Shown: positions 12,356 to 21,298, counted from the stretch's first letter. The stretch is DNA of 64,000 bases from Deltaproteobacteria bacterium (GCA_005774545.1 VAUL01000002.1:146256-210255), one strand, 5' to 3'. The notes: a model not told the origin generated them from the letters alone. Numbers and translations are program-made.

Positions 12356-13819
12356 ATGGCCCTGGAGATCCGCCAACAACTCAAGCTCAGCCAGCAGCTG
12401 GTGATGACCCCCCAGCTGCAGCAGGCCATCAAGCTTCTGCAGCTTTCGCGCATGGAGCTTCTCGACGTGGTGCGTGCCGAGCTCGAGGAGAACCCGGTTC
12501 TCGAAGAAGCGCAGGATGGGGGAGCCGAAGAGCAGGTCGAACTCGGGGAGATCGCCGAGGAGATCGAGGCCCAGGGTCCCGCTGAGAGCCCCGGCGACGA
12601 GATGCACGAAGTGGCGGGCGACCGCGAAGGCTTCGGCGATATCGACTGGCATACCTACCTCGAGAGCTACAGTCTGGGCGGCACGACGGCCGACAACAGC
12701 GAGGACGATGAGGATCGGCCGTCCTACGAAAATCTGCTGACCCGCAAGCCGTCGCTGCAGGACCATTTGCTCTGGCAGCTCAAGCTGTCGGTTCTCGAAG
12801 GGCGCGACCGGGAGGTGGCCGAGGAGATTATCGGCAATCTCGACGATGACGGCTATCTGCAGGCCACCATCGAGGAGCTCGCCGCACAGACGGAATGCTC
12901 GCCGGTACGGGTGGAGCGGGTGCTGCGCACGATCCAGGAATTCGATCCGCCCGGCGTGGCGACCCGCTCCCTCCAGGAGTGCCTGCTGCGCCAGGTTGAG
13001 CAGTTGGGGATGCAGGGAACCCTGGTCGAGGTGATGCTGAAGAATCACGTCGAGGACTTGGAGAACCGCCGTTATCCCCAGATCGCCCGGGCTCTGCAGG
13101 TGCCGCTCGATGAGGTGCTGGCCGCGGCCAAGATGATCAGCGGTCTCGACCCGCGGCCGGGGAGCCAGTACAGCCAGGACGAGATCCACTACATCATCCC
13201 CGACATCTTCGTTTACAAGATCGGCGATGAATACGTGGTGATGCTCAACGACGAAGGGCTGCCGAACCTGCGCATCAATTCCTTCTACCGCAGTGCCCTT
13301 TCCGGGGCGGTGACGGTCGATGCCAAGGCCGGCGAATACATCCAGGACAAGGTGCGTGGCGCGCTCTGGCTGATCAAGAGCATCCACCAGCGCCAGCGCA
13401 CCATCTACAAGGTGACCAAGAGCATCGTCAAATTTCAGCGGGACTTCTTCGACCGCGGTGTCGAGCATCTCAAGCCGCTGGTCCTGCGCGACGTGGCCGA
13501 GGACATCGAGATGCACGAATCGACGGTCAGCCGCGTTACCACCAACAAGTACGTGCAGACGCCGCAGGGTTTGTTCGAGCTGAAATATTTCTTCAACAGC
13601 GGCATCAGCACCACCGAGGGGGACTCCATCGCCTCGGAGAGCGTGAAGAGCAAGATTCGCGACATCATTGCCGCCGAAAACCCGCGCAAGCCGCATTCCG
13701 ACCAGAAGATCGTCGAACTGCTGCACCGCCAGGGGATCGATATCGCCCGCCGGACCGTGACCAAGTACCGCGAAATGCTCAACCTCGGCTCCTCGACCCA
13801 GCGCCGCCGGTTGTTCTAG
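12356..13819 (+). CDS. rpoN: RNA polymerase sigma-54 factor
   Basis: Alternative sigma factor that recognises -24/-12 promoters and needs AAA+ activators such as the one at 62049. The 487 residues include the Gln/Leu-rich region I (LKLSQQLVMTPQLQQAIKLL), an acidic region II, a core-binding domain, and a helix-turn-helix (HESTVSRVTTNKYVQTPQG). The RpoN box reads ARRTVTKYRE near the C-terminus. Gene order lptB-rpoN-hpf-ptsN-hprK-rapZ is the classical proteobacterial rpoN cluster. It starts 14 bases after lptB. Confidence 0.98.
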   Translation: MALEIRQQLKLSQQLVMTPQLQQAIKLLQLSRMELLDVVRAELEENPVLEEAQDGGAEEQVELGEIAEEIEAQGPAESPGDEMHEVAGDREGFGDIDWHTYLESYSLGGTTADNSEDDEDRPSYENLLTRKPSLQDHLLWQLKLSVLEGRDREVAEEIIGNLDDDGYLQATIEELAAQTECSPVRVERVLRTIQEFDPPGVATRSLQECLLRQVEQLGMQGTLVEVMLKNHVEDLENRRYPQIARALQVPLDEVLAAAKMISGLDPRPGSQYSQDEIHYIIPDIFVYKIGDEYVVMLNDEGLPNLRINSFYRSALSGAVTVDAKAGEYIQDKVRGALWLIKSIHQRQRTIYKVTKSIVKFQRDFFDRGVEHLKPLVLRDVAEDIEMHESTVSRVTTNKYVQTPQGLFELKYFFNSGISTTEGDSIASESVKSKIRDIIAAENPRKPHSDQKIVELLHRQGIDIARRTVTKYREMLNLGSSTQRRRLF

Positions 13820-13854
13820 CTGCTGCCGGACCAATCCCCCGGAGTCATCTTTAC

Positions 13855-13882
13855 TGGTCAGTTCCCGCATACGGGGTATAAT
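13855..13882 (+). promoter_or_regulatory. Predicted sigma-70 promoter of hpf
   Basis: TGGTCA (13855-13860), 16-base spacer and a perfect TATAAT (13877-13882), about 58 bases before the hpf start. This would let the hibernation factor be transcribed apart from rpoN. Confidence 0.55.
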
Positions 13883-13940
13883 CTAATCAAGACCGTTCCG
13901 GTATCATCCCGGATTCTTAAAAACAGGAGGTTGAGAGACC

Positions 13941-14486
13941 ATGCAAGTTTCCGTGACATTCCGCCACATGGACAGCAGTGAACCCGTGCGCAGCTACGTC
14001 GTCGAAAAGATGGCGCGGGTCAAGAAGTATATCGACGAGCCGGTCGAGGCTCAGGTCGTGCTCTCGGTGGAAAAGAAGATCCGCCACAAGGTGGAGGTGA
14101 CGCTGGCCGCCAAGGGGATCACCATCAAGGCGGCCGACCAGACCGAGGACATGTACGCGGCGATCGACGGCGTGCTCGACAAGCTGGAAGCCCAGCTCAA
14201 GCGCTACAAGGAGAAGATCAAGAAGCACAAGCCGCACGCCGGTCACGAGCGCAAGGTGGCCAAGACCGTGTATGCCGCCCAGAGCATCGACGAAGGACAT
14301 GCCGAGCCGACCATCATCAAGACCGACACCTTCCATGTGAAGCCGATGTCGGTCGAGGAGGCCGTCATGCAGATGGATCTCCTGGAGAAGGACTTCCTGG
14401 TGTTCACCGATTCCAACTCCGCCGAGATCAATGTGGTTTACCGGCGCAAGGACGGCAATTACGGCTTGATTGTGCCGCAAAGCTGA
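13941..14486 (+). CDS. hpf: Ribosome hibernation promoting factor, long form
   Basis: Binds the 30S subunit when growth slows and drives 100S ribosome dimers. The 181 residues place it with long HPF: an N-terminal S30AE domain (1-100, VSVTFRHMDSSEPVRSYVVE) and a C-terminal dimerisation domain (about 125-181, IIKTDTFHVKPMSVEEAV). A perfect ACAGGAGG-type ribosome site lies upstream. It has its own predicted promoter and is followed by a strong terminator, so it can be a single-gene transcript within the rpoN cluster. Confidence 0.96.
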   Translation: MQVSVTFRHMDSSEPVRSYVVEKMARVKKYIDEPVEAQVVLSVEKKIRHKVEVTLAAKGITIKAADQTEDMYAAIDGVLDKLEAQLKRYKEKIKKHKPHAGHERKVAKTVYAAQSIDEGHAEPTIIKTDTFHVKPMSVEEAVMQMDLLEKDFLVFTDSNSAEINVVYRRKDGNYGLIVPQS

Positions 14487-14504
14487 GGCAGAATAATCCG
14501 CTCA

Positions 14505-14541
14505 CGGCGGCAGGTGTTTCCGCCTGCCGCCGTTGTTTTTT
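14505..14541 (+). terminator. Rho-independent terminator after hpf
   Basis: A perfect 10-bp stem (14505-14514 with 14523-14532, 8-base loop) is followed by six U (14536-14541). It ends 35 bases before ptsN, so expression of ptsN needs read-through or an unseen promoter. Confidence 0.9.
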
Positions 14542-14576
14542 GTGACGCCATCAAGCCAACTCCGGGTGCGCTTCTT

Positions 14577-15044
14577 ATGTCGGTCAAGATTGCCGAATTG
14601 CTCGATCCCGCCGCGATTGTCGCCGAACTCAGGGGGACCGGCAAACATGATGTCCTTGCCGAGTTGGCCGAAGCCCTGATTGCCGCCAACCCCGCGCTCC
14701 AGCGCGACGAGGTGATCAGGGTGCTGCTTGAGCGGGAGCGCCTCGGCAGTACCGGCATCGGCGACGGCATCGCCATCCCCCACGGCAAGCTGAAGAACCT
14801 CGACAACCAGTTGATCGCTTTCGGCCTGAGCCGCAAGGGGGTCGACTTCGACGCCATGGATGGCAAGCCTGCCCGGCTCTTCTTCCTGCTCATCGCCCCG
14901 GAAGATGCCGTCGGTATCCACCTCAAGACCCTGGCCCGCATTTCCAAGCTGCTTAAGGCTCCGCAGGTCCGCGAACGGCTGCAGGCTGCGACCGACCGGC
15001 AGCAGATCCACCGCATCATCACCGAAGAAGAAGAGAAGCTCTAG
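14577..15044 (+). CDS. ptsN: Nitrogen-PTS EIIA protein PtsN
   Basis: Phosphocarrier of the regulatory nitrogen-related PTS (mannitol/fructose IIA fold, 155 residues). The phospho-accepting His is in GIGDGIAIPHGKL near residue 70. In other proteobacteria it controls potassium transport and envelope stress, depending on its phosphorylation state. A longer open frame begins inside the preceding terminator, but ATG 14577 matches the family N-terminus MSVKIAELL. The ribosome site is weak. HprK, HPr and enzyme I encoded downstream are its likely phosphorylation partners. Confidence 0.93.
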   Translation: MSVKIAELLDPAAIVAELRGTGKHDVLAELAEALIAANPALQRDEVIRVLLERERLGSTGIGDGIAIPHGKLKNLDNQLIAFGLSRKGVDFDAMDGKPARLFFLLIAPEDAVGIHLKTLARISKLLKAPQVRERLQAATDRQQIHRIITEEEEKL

Positions 15045-15048
15045 GGCC

Positions 15049-16032
15049 ATGGCCCAGCTCAGTATTGCCGAATTGCTGGCGGAGAAGGAGGCCGGGCTCG
15101 ATCTGGAGATACTGGCCGGAGAGCGTGGCCTCGACCGCCGGGTTCAGGTGCCGCGCATCCAGAAGCCGGGTTTGGCACTGGCCGGTTACGTCAAGAACCT
15201 GCACCCCGACCGCATCCAGGTGCTCGGTTCCACCGAATTGAGCTATCTCGAGGAGATCACGGCCCTGGATGCCGCCCGTGCGCGGCAGAATATCCGTGAA
15301 CTCTGCTCCCTGGAGATCTGCTGCTTCATCATCACCAAGGGGCAGGAGGCTCCCGCCGACCTGCTCGACGAAGTCGAGCGTCGCGGCATTCCGCTGCTGC
15401 GCACCCATCACGTCAGTTCGACGTTCATTTCACTGATCACCCAGTACCTGGAAGAGCGCCTTCTGCCGCAGACCACGGTCCATGGCGTACTCGTCGACGT
15501 GCTCGGTGTCGGCGTGCTGCTCAAAGGGAAGAGCGGCATCGGCAAGAGCGAATGCGCTCTCGACCTGGTGCTGCGCGGCCATCGCCTGGTGGCCGACGAC
15601 GTGGTCAAGGTCCGCTTCAAGTTCCCGGCCGTGCTGTTCGGCGAGGGGAGCGATCTGCTCCATTACCACATGGAGATTCGCGGCCTGGGGATCATCAACA
15701 TCAAGCACCTGTTCGGGGTGGCGGCGATCCGCGAGCGCAAGAAGATCGACCTGGTCATCGAACTGGCCGAGTGGCAGGACGGGGCCGAATACGATCGGCT
15801 CGGCATCGAGGAGCGGCATTACGAACTGCTCGGAGTCAAGCTGCCGATCATGACGATTCCGGTGCGGCCGGGACGGAATATCACCGGGATCGTCGAAGTG
15901 GCCGCCCGCAACCAGCTGCTCAAGGAGATGGGCTATCACAGCGCCGCCGAGTTCGAGGCGCGCCTGGAGCAGCGGATGGCGGAAGCGGCCCGCGTGCATG
16001 CCCACAGCATCATCGGGAGCAATCTCGAATGA
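15049..16032 (+). CDS. hprK: HPr kinase/phosphorylase
   Basis: Phosphorylates or dephosphorylates the regulatory serine of HPr. The 327 residues comprise an N-terminal DRTGG-like domain (1-130) and a C-terminal kinase with P-loop GKSGIGKSECALDLVLRGH (about 158-175), followed by LVADDVV and the signature EIRGLGIINIKHLFG. The target Ser is conserved in the HPr encoded at 19266 (Ser47). It overlaps rapZ by an ATGA junction. HprK outside Firmicutes is typical of this PTS cluster in several proteobacterial classes. Confidence 0.95.
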   Translation: MAQLSIAELLAEKEAGLDLEILAGERGLDRRVQVPRIQKPGLALAGYVKNLHPDRIQVLGSTELSYLEEITALDAARARQNIRELCSLEICCFIITKGQEAPADLLDEVERRGIPLLRTHHVSSTFISLITQYLEERLLPQTTVHGVLVDVLGVGVLLKGKSGIGKSECALDLVLRGHRLVADDVVKVRFKFPAVLFGEGSDLLHYHMEIRGLGIINIKHLFGVAAIRERKKIDLVIELAEWQDGAEYDRLGIEERHYELLGVKLPIMTIPVRPGRNITGIVEVAARNQLLKEMGYHSAAEFEARLEQRMAEAARVHAHSIIGSNLE

Positions 16033-16892
16033 GCCGGCGCCTGGTGGTAATCACCGGGCTGTCCGGTTCCGGCAAGAGTACCGGTGCCAAGGCGCTGGAA
16101 GACGCCGGGTTTTTCGTGGTCGACAACCTGCCGCTCCCCCTGCTCCCCGACGTCCTCGCCCTGACCGACCGCGGTTATCGCCATGTGGCGGTGGTGGTCG
16201 ATGCCCGCAGCCGTGATTTTTTGAGCGGCGCCCAGACCATCCTCGACAACCTCAAGACCTCCGGCACGATGCTGGATGTGCTCTTTTTCGAAGCCGACGA
16301 CGACGAACTGGTCCGGCGCTTTTCCGAAACCCGCCGGCGCCATCCACTGGTGCAGCAGGAAGGGATCGCCGGGGCGATCCGCCGGGAGCGTGAGCTGATG
16401 GCGGAGCTCAAGGGGGCCGCCACGGTGATCCTCGATTCCTCGGGGATCAATGTCCATCAGCTGCGGCAAAAGGTTCTGACCGTGATCTTCGGCCCGGAAC
16501 AGGAAACCAACCGCCTCGCCGTGCAACTGGTCTCGTTCGGCTACCGTTACGGTCTGCCGCTGGAGGCCGACCTGGTCTTCGATGTCCGGTTTCTCGACAA
16601 TCCGCACTTCGTTCCGGAGCTGCGCCCGCTGACCGGCCGCGATCCGCAGGTCAGCCAGTTCGTGCTGTCCCAGCCCGACTGCCAGCAGTTCATCGAAAAG
16701 GTCAAGGACCTGCTCTTCTTCCAGGTGCCGCGTTGCCTCAAGGAGGGGAAGAGCGCCCTGACCATCGCCGTCGGCTGCACCGGTGGCCGGCACCGCAGCG
16801 TGGCGGTCGTCGAGGAGTTGCGCCCCTATCTGCTTGGTACCGGCTGTGCCGTCGAGATCATTCACCGCGATGCCGGAAGGAGTTCCTCATGA
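16029..16892 (+). CDS. rapZ: RNase adapter/nucleotide-binding protein RapZ (YvcJ family)
   Basis: P-loop protein of 287 residues with Walker A GLSGSGKSTGAKALEDAG at residues 9-26 and a conserved C-terminal domain containing TIAVGCTGGRHRSV. In E. coli the family guides RNase E to the small RNA GlmZ and so tunes glucosamine-6-phosphate synthesis; whether that holds in this lineage is unknown. The start is the ATG of the ATGA overlap with hprK. A longer frame upstream runs through hprK and is discarded. Its own stop overlaps the IIA gene. Confidence 0.94.
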   Translation: MSRRLVVITGLSGSGKSTGAKALEDAGFFVVDNLPLPLLPDVLALTDRGYRHVAVVVDARSRDFLSGAQTILDNLKTSGTMLDVLFFEADDDELVRRFSETRRRHPLVQQEGIAGAIRRERELMAELKGAATVILDSSGINVHQLRQKVLTVIFGPEQETNRLAVQLVSFGYRYGLPLEADLVFDVRFLDNPHFVPELRPLTGRDPQVSQFVLSQPDCQQFIEKVKDLLFFQVPRCLKEGKSALTIAVGCTGGRHRSVAVVEELRPYLLGTGCAVEIIHRDAGRSSS

Positions 16893-17293
16893 TCGGGCTC
16901 GTGGTGGCGACCCACGGGCCTCTCGGGGAAGCCCTGCTGGCAACGGCGGCGATGATCGTCGGCCCGGGGGTGCAGACCCGCGCGGTCAGCCTGTCGCGCG
17001 ACCATTCTCCCGAAGAATTGCGGGATCTGCTGGCAGGGGCCGTCGGTGAGGTCGAGAGCGGCGCCGGTGTGCTGGTGATGGCCGACATGTTCGGCGGCAC
17101 CCCGGCCAATATCGGCATGACCCTGCTCTCGTCCGGCCGCGTCGAACTGCTGACCGGCGTCAACCTGCCGATGCTGCTGAAATTCATGACCTACCGGGAA
17201 CGCTATCCGTTGCAGGAACTGGCCGCACTGCTCAAGGAGCAGGCTCGCGACGGGATCCTGCTGGCCAGCGAAACCCTGCGTCGGTCTTCCTGA
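16889..17293 (+). CDS. PTS mannose-family IIA component
   Basis: Phosphocarrier of 134 residues of the mannose/sorbose (PTS-EIIA-Man) fold. The active-site histidine is His9 in LVVATHGPLGEAL, and the domain shows MADMFGGTPANIG around residue 67. It would take phosphate from HPr and pass it to the IIB protein encoded next. ATG 16889 overlaps the rapZ stop behind a GGAAGGAG ribosome site. It is not fused to IIB, unlike E. coli ManX. Confidence 0.93.
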   Translation: MIGLVVATHGPLGEALLATAAMIVGPGVQTRAVSLSRDHSPEELRDLLAGAVGEVESGAGVLVMADMFGGTPANIGMTLLSSGRVELLTGVNLPMLLKFMTYRERYPLQELAALLKEQARDGILLASETLRRSS

Positions 17294-17313
17294 GCACGCC
17301 CGGATCCCGTCTC

Positions 17314-17802
17314 ATGGCCATCGTTCTTGCCCGCATTGACAGCCGCCTGATCCACGGCCAGGTTCTCGAAGCCTGGGTGCCGTACGTCAAGGCCGACTGT
17401 ATCGTCGTCGCCAACGATGCCGCCGCCCGGACGCCGCTGCAGCGCATGATCATGCAGGCCGCGGTGCCGCGCGACATCCGCCTGGAGATCGATACCCTCG
17501 AAGAGGCCGTGGCCCTGCTGGCTTCGCCGGAACTGGCCGGGAAGAGGATCCTGCTGCTGTTCGCCAGTTCCGATGATGCCCTGCAGGTGCGGCGGCTCGG
17601 CGTCGACTTCGTCAAGCTCAATCTCGGCAACATGCATGCGGCCGACGGCAAATGCCGCTACAGTTGCACCATCGCGCTCGATCAGCACGACATCGACAAC
17701 CTGCGGGCCATCGAAGCGTTCGGCGTTACGATCATGGCCCAGTGCGTGCCGGCCGATCGCGAGCAGGGATGGGGCATCCTGGTGCGCAGCGGCGGTGCCT
17801 AG
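17314..17802 (+). CDS. PTS mannose-family IIB component
   Basis: Cytoplasmic IIB protein (162 residues) of the mannose/sorbose PTS. The phospho-acceptor histidine is His14 in RIDSRLIHGQV, the invariant motif of the family, and the rest matches (VVANDAAARTPLQRMIMQAA). It receives phosphate from the IIA protein and gives it to the sugar entering through IIC/IID. The gene starts 20 bases after IIA and ends one base before the IIC start. The substrate cannot be told from sequence. Confidence 0.93.
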   Translation: MAIVLARIDSRLIHGQVLEAWVPYVKADCIVVANDAAARTPLQRMIMQAAVPRDIRLEIDTLEEAVALLASPELAGKRILLLFASSDDALQVRRLGVDFVKLNLGNMHAADGKCRYSCTIALDQHDIDNLRAIEAFGVTIMAQCVPADREQGWGILVRSGGA

Positions 17803-17803
17803 C

Positions 17804-18493
17804 ATGACGGCGGCATACCTCACCACCGGGGTCCTGTCCGTGCTGCTCGGTCTCGACCGGGTGGCGGTGTTGCAATGCATGGTTTCCCGCCCGCTGGTGG
17901 CCGCTTCGCTGACCGGCTGGCTGCTCGGCGTGCCGCTGGCCGGCTTCGAGGCGGGGATGCTCCTTGAATTGCTCTGGCTCGGGCGGCTGCCGGTCGGCGC
18001 CGTGGTCCCGCCGGACGACACCCAGGTGGCGATCGGCGCCACGGCCCTGGCGCTGACGCTGGAGCGGCTGCTCGGTCTGCACGGCATGCCGAGCGTGATT
18101 CTCTGCGTGCTGACCGCCATCCCGCTGGGGAAGATCGGCCAGTATGCCGATACCCGGGCCCGCCGGTTCAACAACCGCCTGGCCGAGCTGGCGTCGGCAG
18201 CTGCTGCCGCCGGCAATGCCCGCCGGATCGAGCGTCTCCACCTGTGCGGTCTGGGCAGCTTCGCCCTTGCCGGCCTGTTTACCTGTACGGCGATTGTTGC
18301 CGGGGGGACGCTGCTGCTGCTCCCGCTGGCGCCGCTGCTTGTCGGGGCCGTGCGGGAGACCGGGCTCAGCCTGCAGTACAGTTTCACCATGATCGGTGCG
18401 GCGGCCCTGCTCGGCACGCTCAACGTCAGTCGCGGGCTCTTCCTGTTCGGCGCGGCGTTCATTGCGACGCTGCTGGTTATCGGCCTGAGGTAA
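17804..18493 (+). CDS. PTS mannose-family IIC membrane component
   Basis: Inner-membrane sugar channel component, 229 residues, very hydrophobic, with the family features LLELLWLGRLPVGAVVPPDD and QVAIGATALAL. About six to seven membrane segments are visible. ATG 17804 is chosen because it directly follows the IIB stop; a longer frame overlaps IIB and is not credible. It would pair with IID, which begins 4 bases downstream. Confidence 0.9.
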   Translation: MTAAYLTTGVLSVLLGLDRVAVLQCMVSRPLVAASLTGWLLGVPLAGFEAGMLLELLWLGRLPVGAVVPPDDTQVAIGATALALTLERLLGLHGMPSVILCVLTAIPLGKIGQYADTRARRFNNRLAELASAAAAAGNARRIERLHLCGLGSFALAGLFTCTAIVAGGTLLLLPLAPLLVGAVRETGLSLQYSFTMIGAAALLGTLNVSRGLFLFGAAFIATLLVIGLR

Positions 18494-18497
18494 AGGC

Positions 18498-19250
18498 ATG
18501 GCGGTCACCCGATTCCCGTTGGGCATTCTGCTGCATGGCTGCGTGCGTTCCGTTCTGCAACAGGGGAGCTGGAACTTCGAGCGGATGCAGAATCTCGGCT
18601 TCATCTATCAGCTTCTGCCGGGGCTGCGGCGCATTTACGGACCCACCCTGCCGGCCGAGGTGCTGCAGCGGCATACGGAATATTTCAATACGCACCCCTA
18701 CATGGCGACCTGGGTGGCCGGGACCGTGCTGCGCCTCGAGGAGAAGCAGGCGGCAGGGGAAGCCGTCCCGCTCGATGCCGCGGCGTTCCGGAGCATGGTG
18801 ATGGCCCCCTATGCGGCGATGGGCGATGCCCTGTTCTGGGGGGGGCTCCGTCCGCTGGCGGCGGTTGCGGCCCTGCTCCTGGCCATTCACGGCGAGATGT
18901 GGGCACCGTTGCTGCTCTTGGTGATGTTCAACGTGCCGCACCTGGTCTGCCGCTGCTCCGGCTGGCTGCTCGGTTACCGGCAGGAACTCGCCTCCGCCGA
19001 ATTGCTGCAGCGGCTGCGGCTTCCCGATGCGGCGATCTGGCTCAAGGAGGCGACGATTGTCCTGCTTGGCATCCTGTGCGCGCTGCTGGCCGCCCGCGGA
19101 TGCGAACATCAGGAGCTCGCCCCCTTCTGGGGGTTGATCCTGCTCCCCGTCATCCTCTTTTTTGCGTGGCTGTCCCGCCGCGGGGTGACGAGTTTTTCTC
19201 TGGTGGTCTTGATCACGGCCAGCCTGCTCGGTCTGGCCCTGATTTTCTGA
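18498..19250 (+). CDS. PTS mannose-family IID membrane component
   Basis: Second membrane subunit of a mannose-type PTS permease, 250 residues. Family features include QGSWNFERMQNLGF near the N-terminus, YFNTHPYMATWVAGTVLRLEE and four C-terminal hydrophobic segments. The C-terminal part is somewhat degenerate compared with enteric ManZ, but the frame is intact. With IIA, IIB, IIC, HPr and enzyme I it makes a complete permease in one cluster. Confidence 0.9.
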   Translation: MAVTRFPLGILLHGCVRSVLQQGSWNFERMQNLGFIYQLLPGLRRIYGPTLPAEVLQRHTEYFNTHPYMATWVAGTVLRLEEKQAAGEAVPLDAAAFRSMVMAPYAAMGDALFWGGLRPLAAVAALLLAIHGEMWAPLLLLVMFNVPHLVCRCSGWLLGYRQELASAELLQRLRLPDAAIWLKEATIVLLGILCALLAARGCEHQELAPFWGLILLPVILFFAWLSRRGVTSFSLVVLITASLLGLALIF

Positions 19251-19265
19251 TAAGGCGAGGAACCG

Positions 19266-19535
19266 ATGACTGAAAGTGCGGAATTTCGACTCGTCAACCG
19301 GCTCGGCCTGCATGCCAGGGCCGCCGCCCAACTGGTGCAGACCGCCAATCGCTTCAAAGCCGACGTGGTGGTGGCCAAGGATGGCGAGGAGGTCAACGGC
19401 AAGAGCATCATGGGCCTGCTGATGCTCGCCGCCCCGGTGGGTTCGCTGCTGCGCGTAACGGTCACCGGGACCGACGCGGCGGAGGCCATGCAGGCAATCG
19501 GAGCGTTGATCAACGATGGCTTCGGCGAGCGCTGA
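19266..19535 (+). CDS. ptsH: Phosphocarrier protein HPr
   Basis: Cytosolic 89-residue phosphocarrier. His16 in NRLGLHARAAAQL accepts phosphate from enzyme I, and Ser47 in NGKSIMGLLML is the HprK target. Both regulatory residues are intact, consistent with the hprK gene upstream. The gene overlaps the start of ptsI by 20 bases. Confidence 0.96.
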   Translation: MTESAEFRLVNRLGLHARAAAQLVQTANRFKADVVVAKDGEEVNGKSIMGLLMLAAPVGSLLRVTVTGTDAAEAMQAIGALINDGFGER

Positions 19536-21294
19536 ACTCCCCCAGGAGACGATCCTGATCGGCATCGGCGCCTCGCCCGGGGTTGCCATTGCCAGGAGTC
19601 ACCTGCTTAACCGCGATCGTGTCGGCGGGATCGAAAGGCGTATCCTCCCCGCGGAAGTCGACGCCGAAATCGCCGGCTTCCAGGCCGCGGTCGCCAGATC
19701 CAGGGCCCAGTTGCTCGAGGTCAAGGAGCAGGCTGCCGACCATCATGCCGAGCATCTCTACATCATCGACACCCACCTGCTGATCCTCGAGGATCAGCTG
19801 CTGATCAACGCCACCGTCGACTTGATCCGCGCCGAACTGCTCAATGCCGAAGGGGCTCTGGGCAGAACCCTGCGCCGCCTGCGCCAGGTTTTCGACAGCA
19901 TCAGCGATGAATACCTGCGCGAGCGGCGTTCCGACATCGATTCGGTCGGCGACCGTCTGATGCGCAACCTGCTCGGCGAAGTCCGCGAGAACCTCGAAGC
20001 CCTTTCCGGGCAGGCGATCATCGTTGCTCACGACCTCTCTCCGGCCGATACCATGCAGCTCGACCGCGGCAAGGTCGTCGGCTTCGTGACCGATGTCGGC
20101 GGGCGGACCTCCCACACCGCGATCCTGGCCCGCTCGCTGGTGATCCCCGCGGTGGTCGGCCTGGAAAACGTCACCACCCAGGTGGCCAGCGGTGCACCGA
20201 TGATCATCGACGGCACGACCGGTACGGTGATTCTCAACCCTTCCCCGGAGACTTTCCGCGACTACTTGGCGCGCAAGCAGCGCTACGACTACCTGGAGCG
20301 GGAACTGCTGGTCTATCAGACGCTGCCGGCCGAAACCGAGGACGGGCATGTCGTTGCCCTGCGCGGCAATGTCGAGTTGCCTGCGGACATCGCCACGGCC
20401 CGCAGCCACGGGGTCGAGGGGATCGGCCTGTTCCGGACCGAGTTCCTTTTCATGGCGGCCAGCGAGCCGCCTTCCGAGGAGGAGCAGTATCTTGCCTACC
20501 GGACCGCCGCCGAAGCGATGGCTCCCCATCCGGTCACCATCCGGACCCTCGATGTCGGCGGCGACAAGTTCGTCCCGGAACTGAACCTGCTCGACGAAGC
20601 CAACCCTGTCATGGGGCTGCGGGCCGTGCGCTTCTCCCTCAAGGAGGGGGTGCTGTTCAGAACCCAGCTGCGCGCCATTTTGAGGGCGGCGGCCCACGGC
20701 AACGTCCGCGTGATGTTCCCGATGATCTCCGGGGTGGCGGAAATCCGCGCCTGCCGGAATCTGCTGGAGAAGGTCCGCCAGGAACTTGCTGCCGAAGGGG
20801 TGCCGACCGGTCCGCTTGCCGTCGGCATCATGGTCGAGACCCCCGCTGCTGTCCTGATCGCGGACATCATGGCCAGAGAGGTCGATTTCTTCTCGGTGGG
20901 AACCAACGACCTGATCCAGTACTGCCTGGCCATCGATCGGGGCAACGAGCATGTCGCCTATCTCTACGAGCCCCTTCATCCCGCGGTGCTGCGCGCTCTG
21001 CAGCGGGTCTGTTCGGCGGCCAGGGATGCCGGCATCGAGGTTTCCATCTGCGGCGAAATGGCCGGCGAGCAGCTCTACTCGCTGGTCCTGATCGGCCTCG
21101 GCTTCAGCGAACTGTCGATGAATCCGGCCAGCATCCCCCGCGTCAAGCGCCTGATGCGGCAGGCGACTCTCGACTCGGCCCGCAGGCTGGTGGAGCGTTT
21201 GCTGACGTTGCCGACGGCCGCCGAGGTCGTTGCCGAGTTGGAGGCGGAAATGCGCCGGCGTTTCCCTCAGATTTTCGACGAAGGGCAAATCTGA
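19516..21294 (+). CDS. ptsI: PTS enzyme I (phosphoenolpyruvate-protein phosphotransferase)
   Basis: Takes phosphate from phosphoenolpyruvate and gives it to HPr. The 592 residues match the family: N-terminal HPr-binding and phosphohistidine domain with GGRTSHTAILARSL (active His near residue 200), and a C-terminal PEP-binding barrel with GIGLFRTEFLFM, DVGGDKF and the catalytic Cys region EVSICGEMAG. The start overlaps ptsH by 20 bases, so translation is coupled. A 10-bp hairpin spans its stop codon. Confidence 0.96.
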   Translation: MASASAELPQETILIGIGASPGVAIARSHLLNRDRVGGIERRILPAEVDAEIAGFQAAVARSRAQLLEVKEQAADHHAEHLYIIDTHLLILEDQLLINATVDLIRAELLNAEGALGRTLRRLRQVFDSISDEYLRERRSDIDSVGDRLMRNLLGEVRENLEALSGQAIIVAHDLSPADTMQLDRGKVVGFVTDVGGRTSHTAILARSLVIPAVVGLENVTTQVASGAPMIIDGTTGTVILNPSPETFRDYLARKQRYDYLERELLVYQTLPAETEDGHVVALRGNVELPADIATARSHGVEGIGLFRTEFLFMAASEPPSEEEQYLAYRTAAEAMAPHPVTIRTLDVGGDKFVPELNLLDEANPVMGLRAVRFSLKEGVLFRTQLRAILRAAAHGNVRVMFPMISGVAEIRACRNLLEKVRQELAAEGVPTGPLAVGIMVETPAAVLIADIMAREVDFFSVGTNDLIQYCLAIDRGNEHVAYLYEPLHPAVLRALQRVCSAARDAGIEVSICGEMAGEQLYSLVLIGLGFSELSMNPASIPRVKRLMRQATLDSARRLVERLLTLPTAAEVVAELEAEMRRRFPQIFDEGQI

Positions 21295-21297
21295 GGG
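21264..21297 (+). other. Inverted repeat spanning the ptsI stop codon
   Basis: A perfect 10-bp inverted repeat (21264-21273 with 21288-21297, 14-base loop) whose right arm contains the ptsI stop. No U run follows. It may slow 3' decay or act as a weak terminator before metK. Confidence 0.5.
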
Positions 21298-21298
21298 C

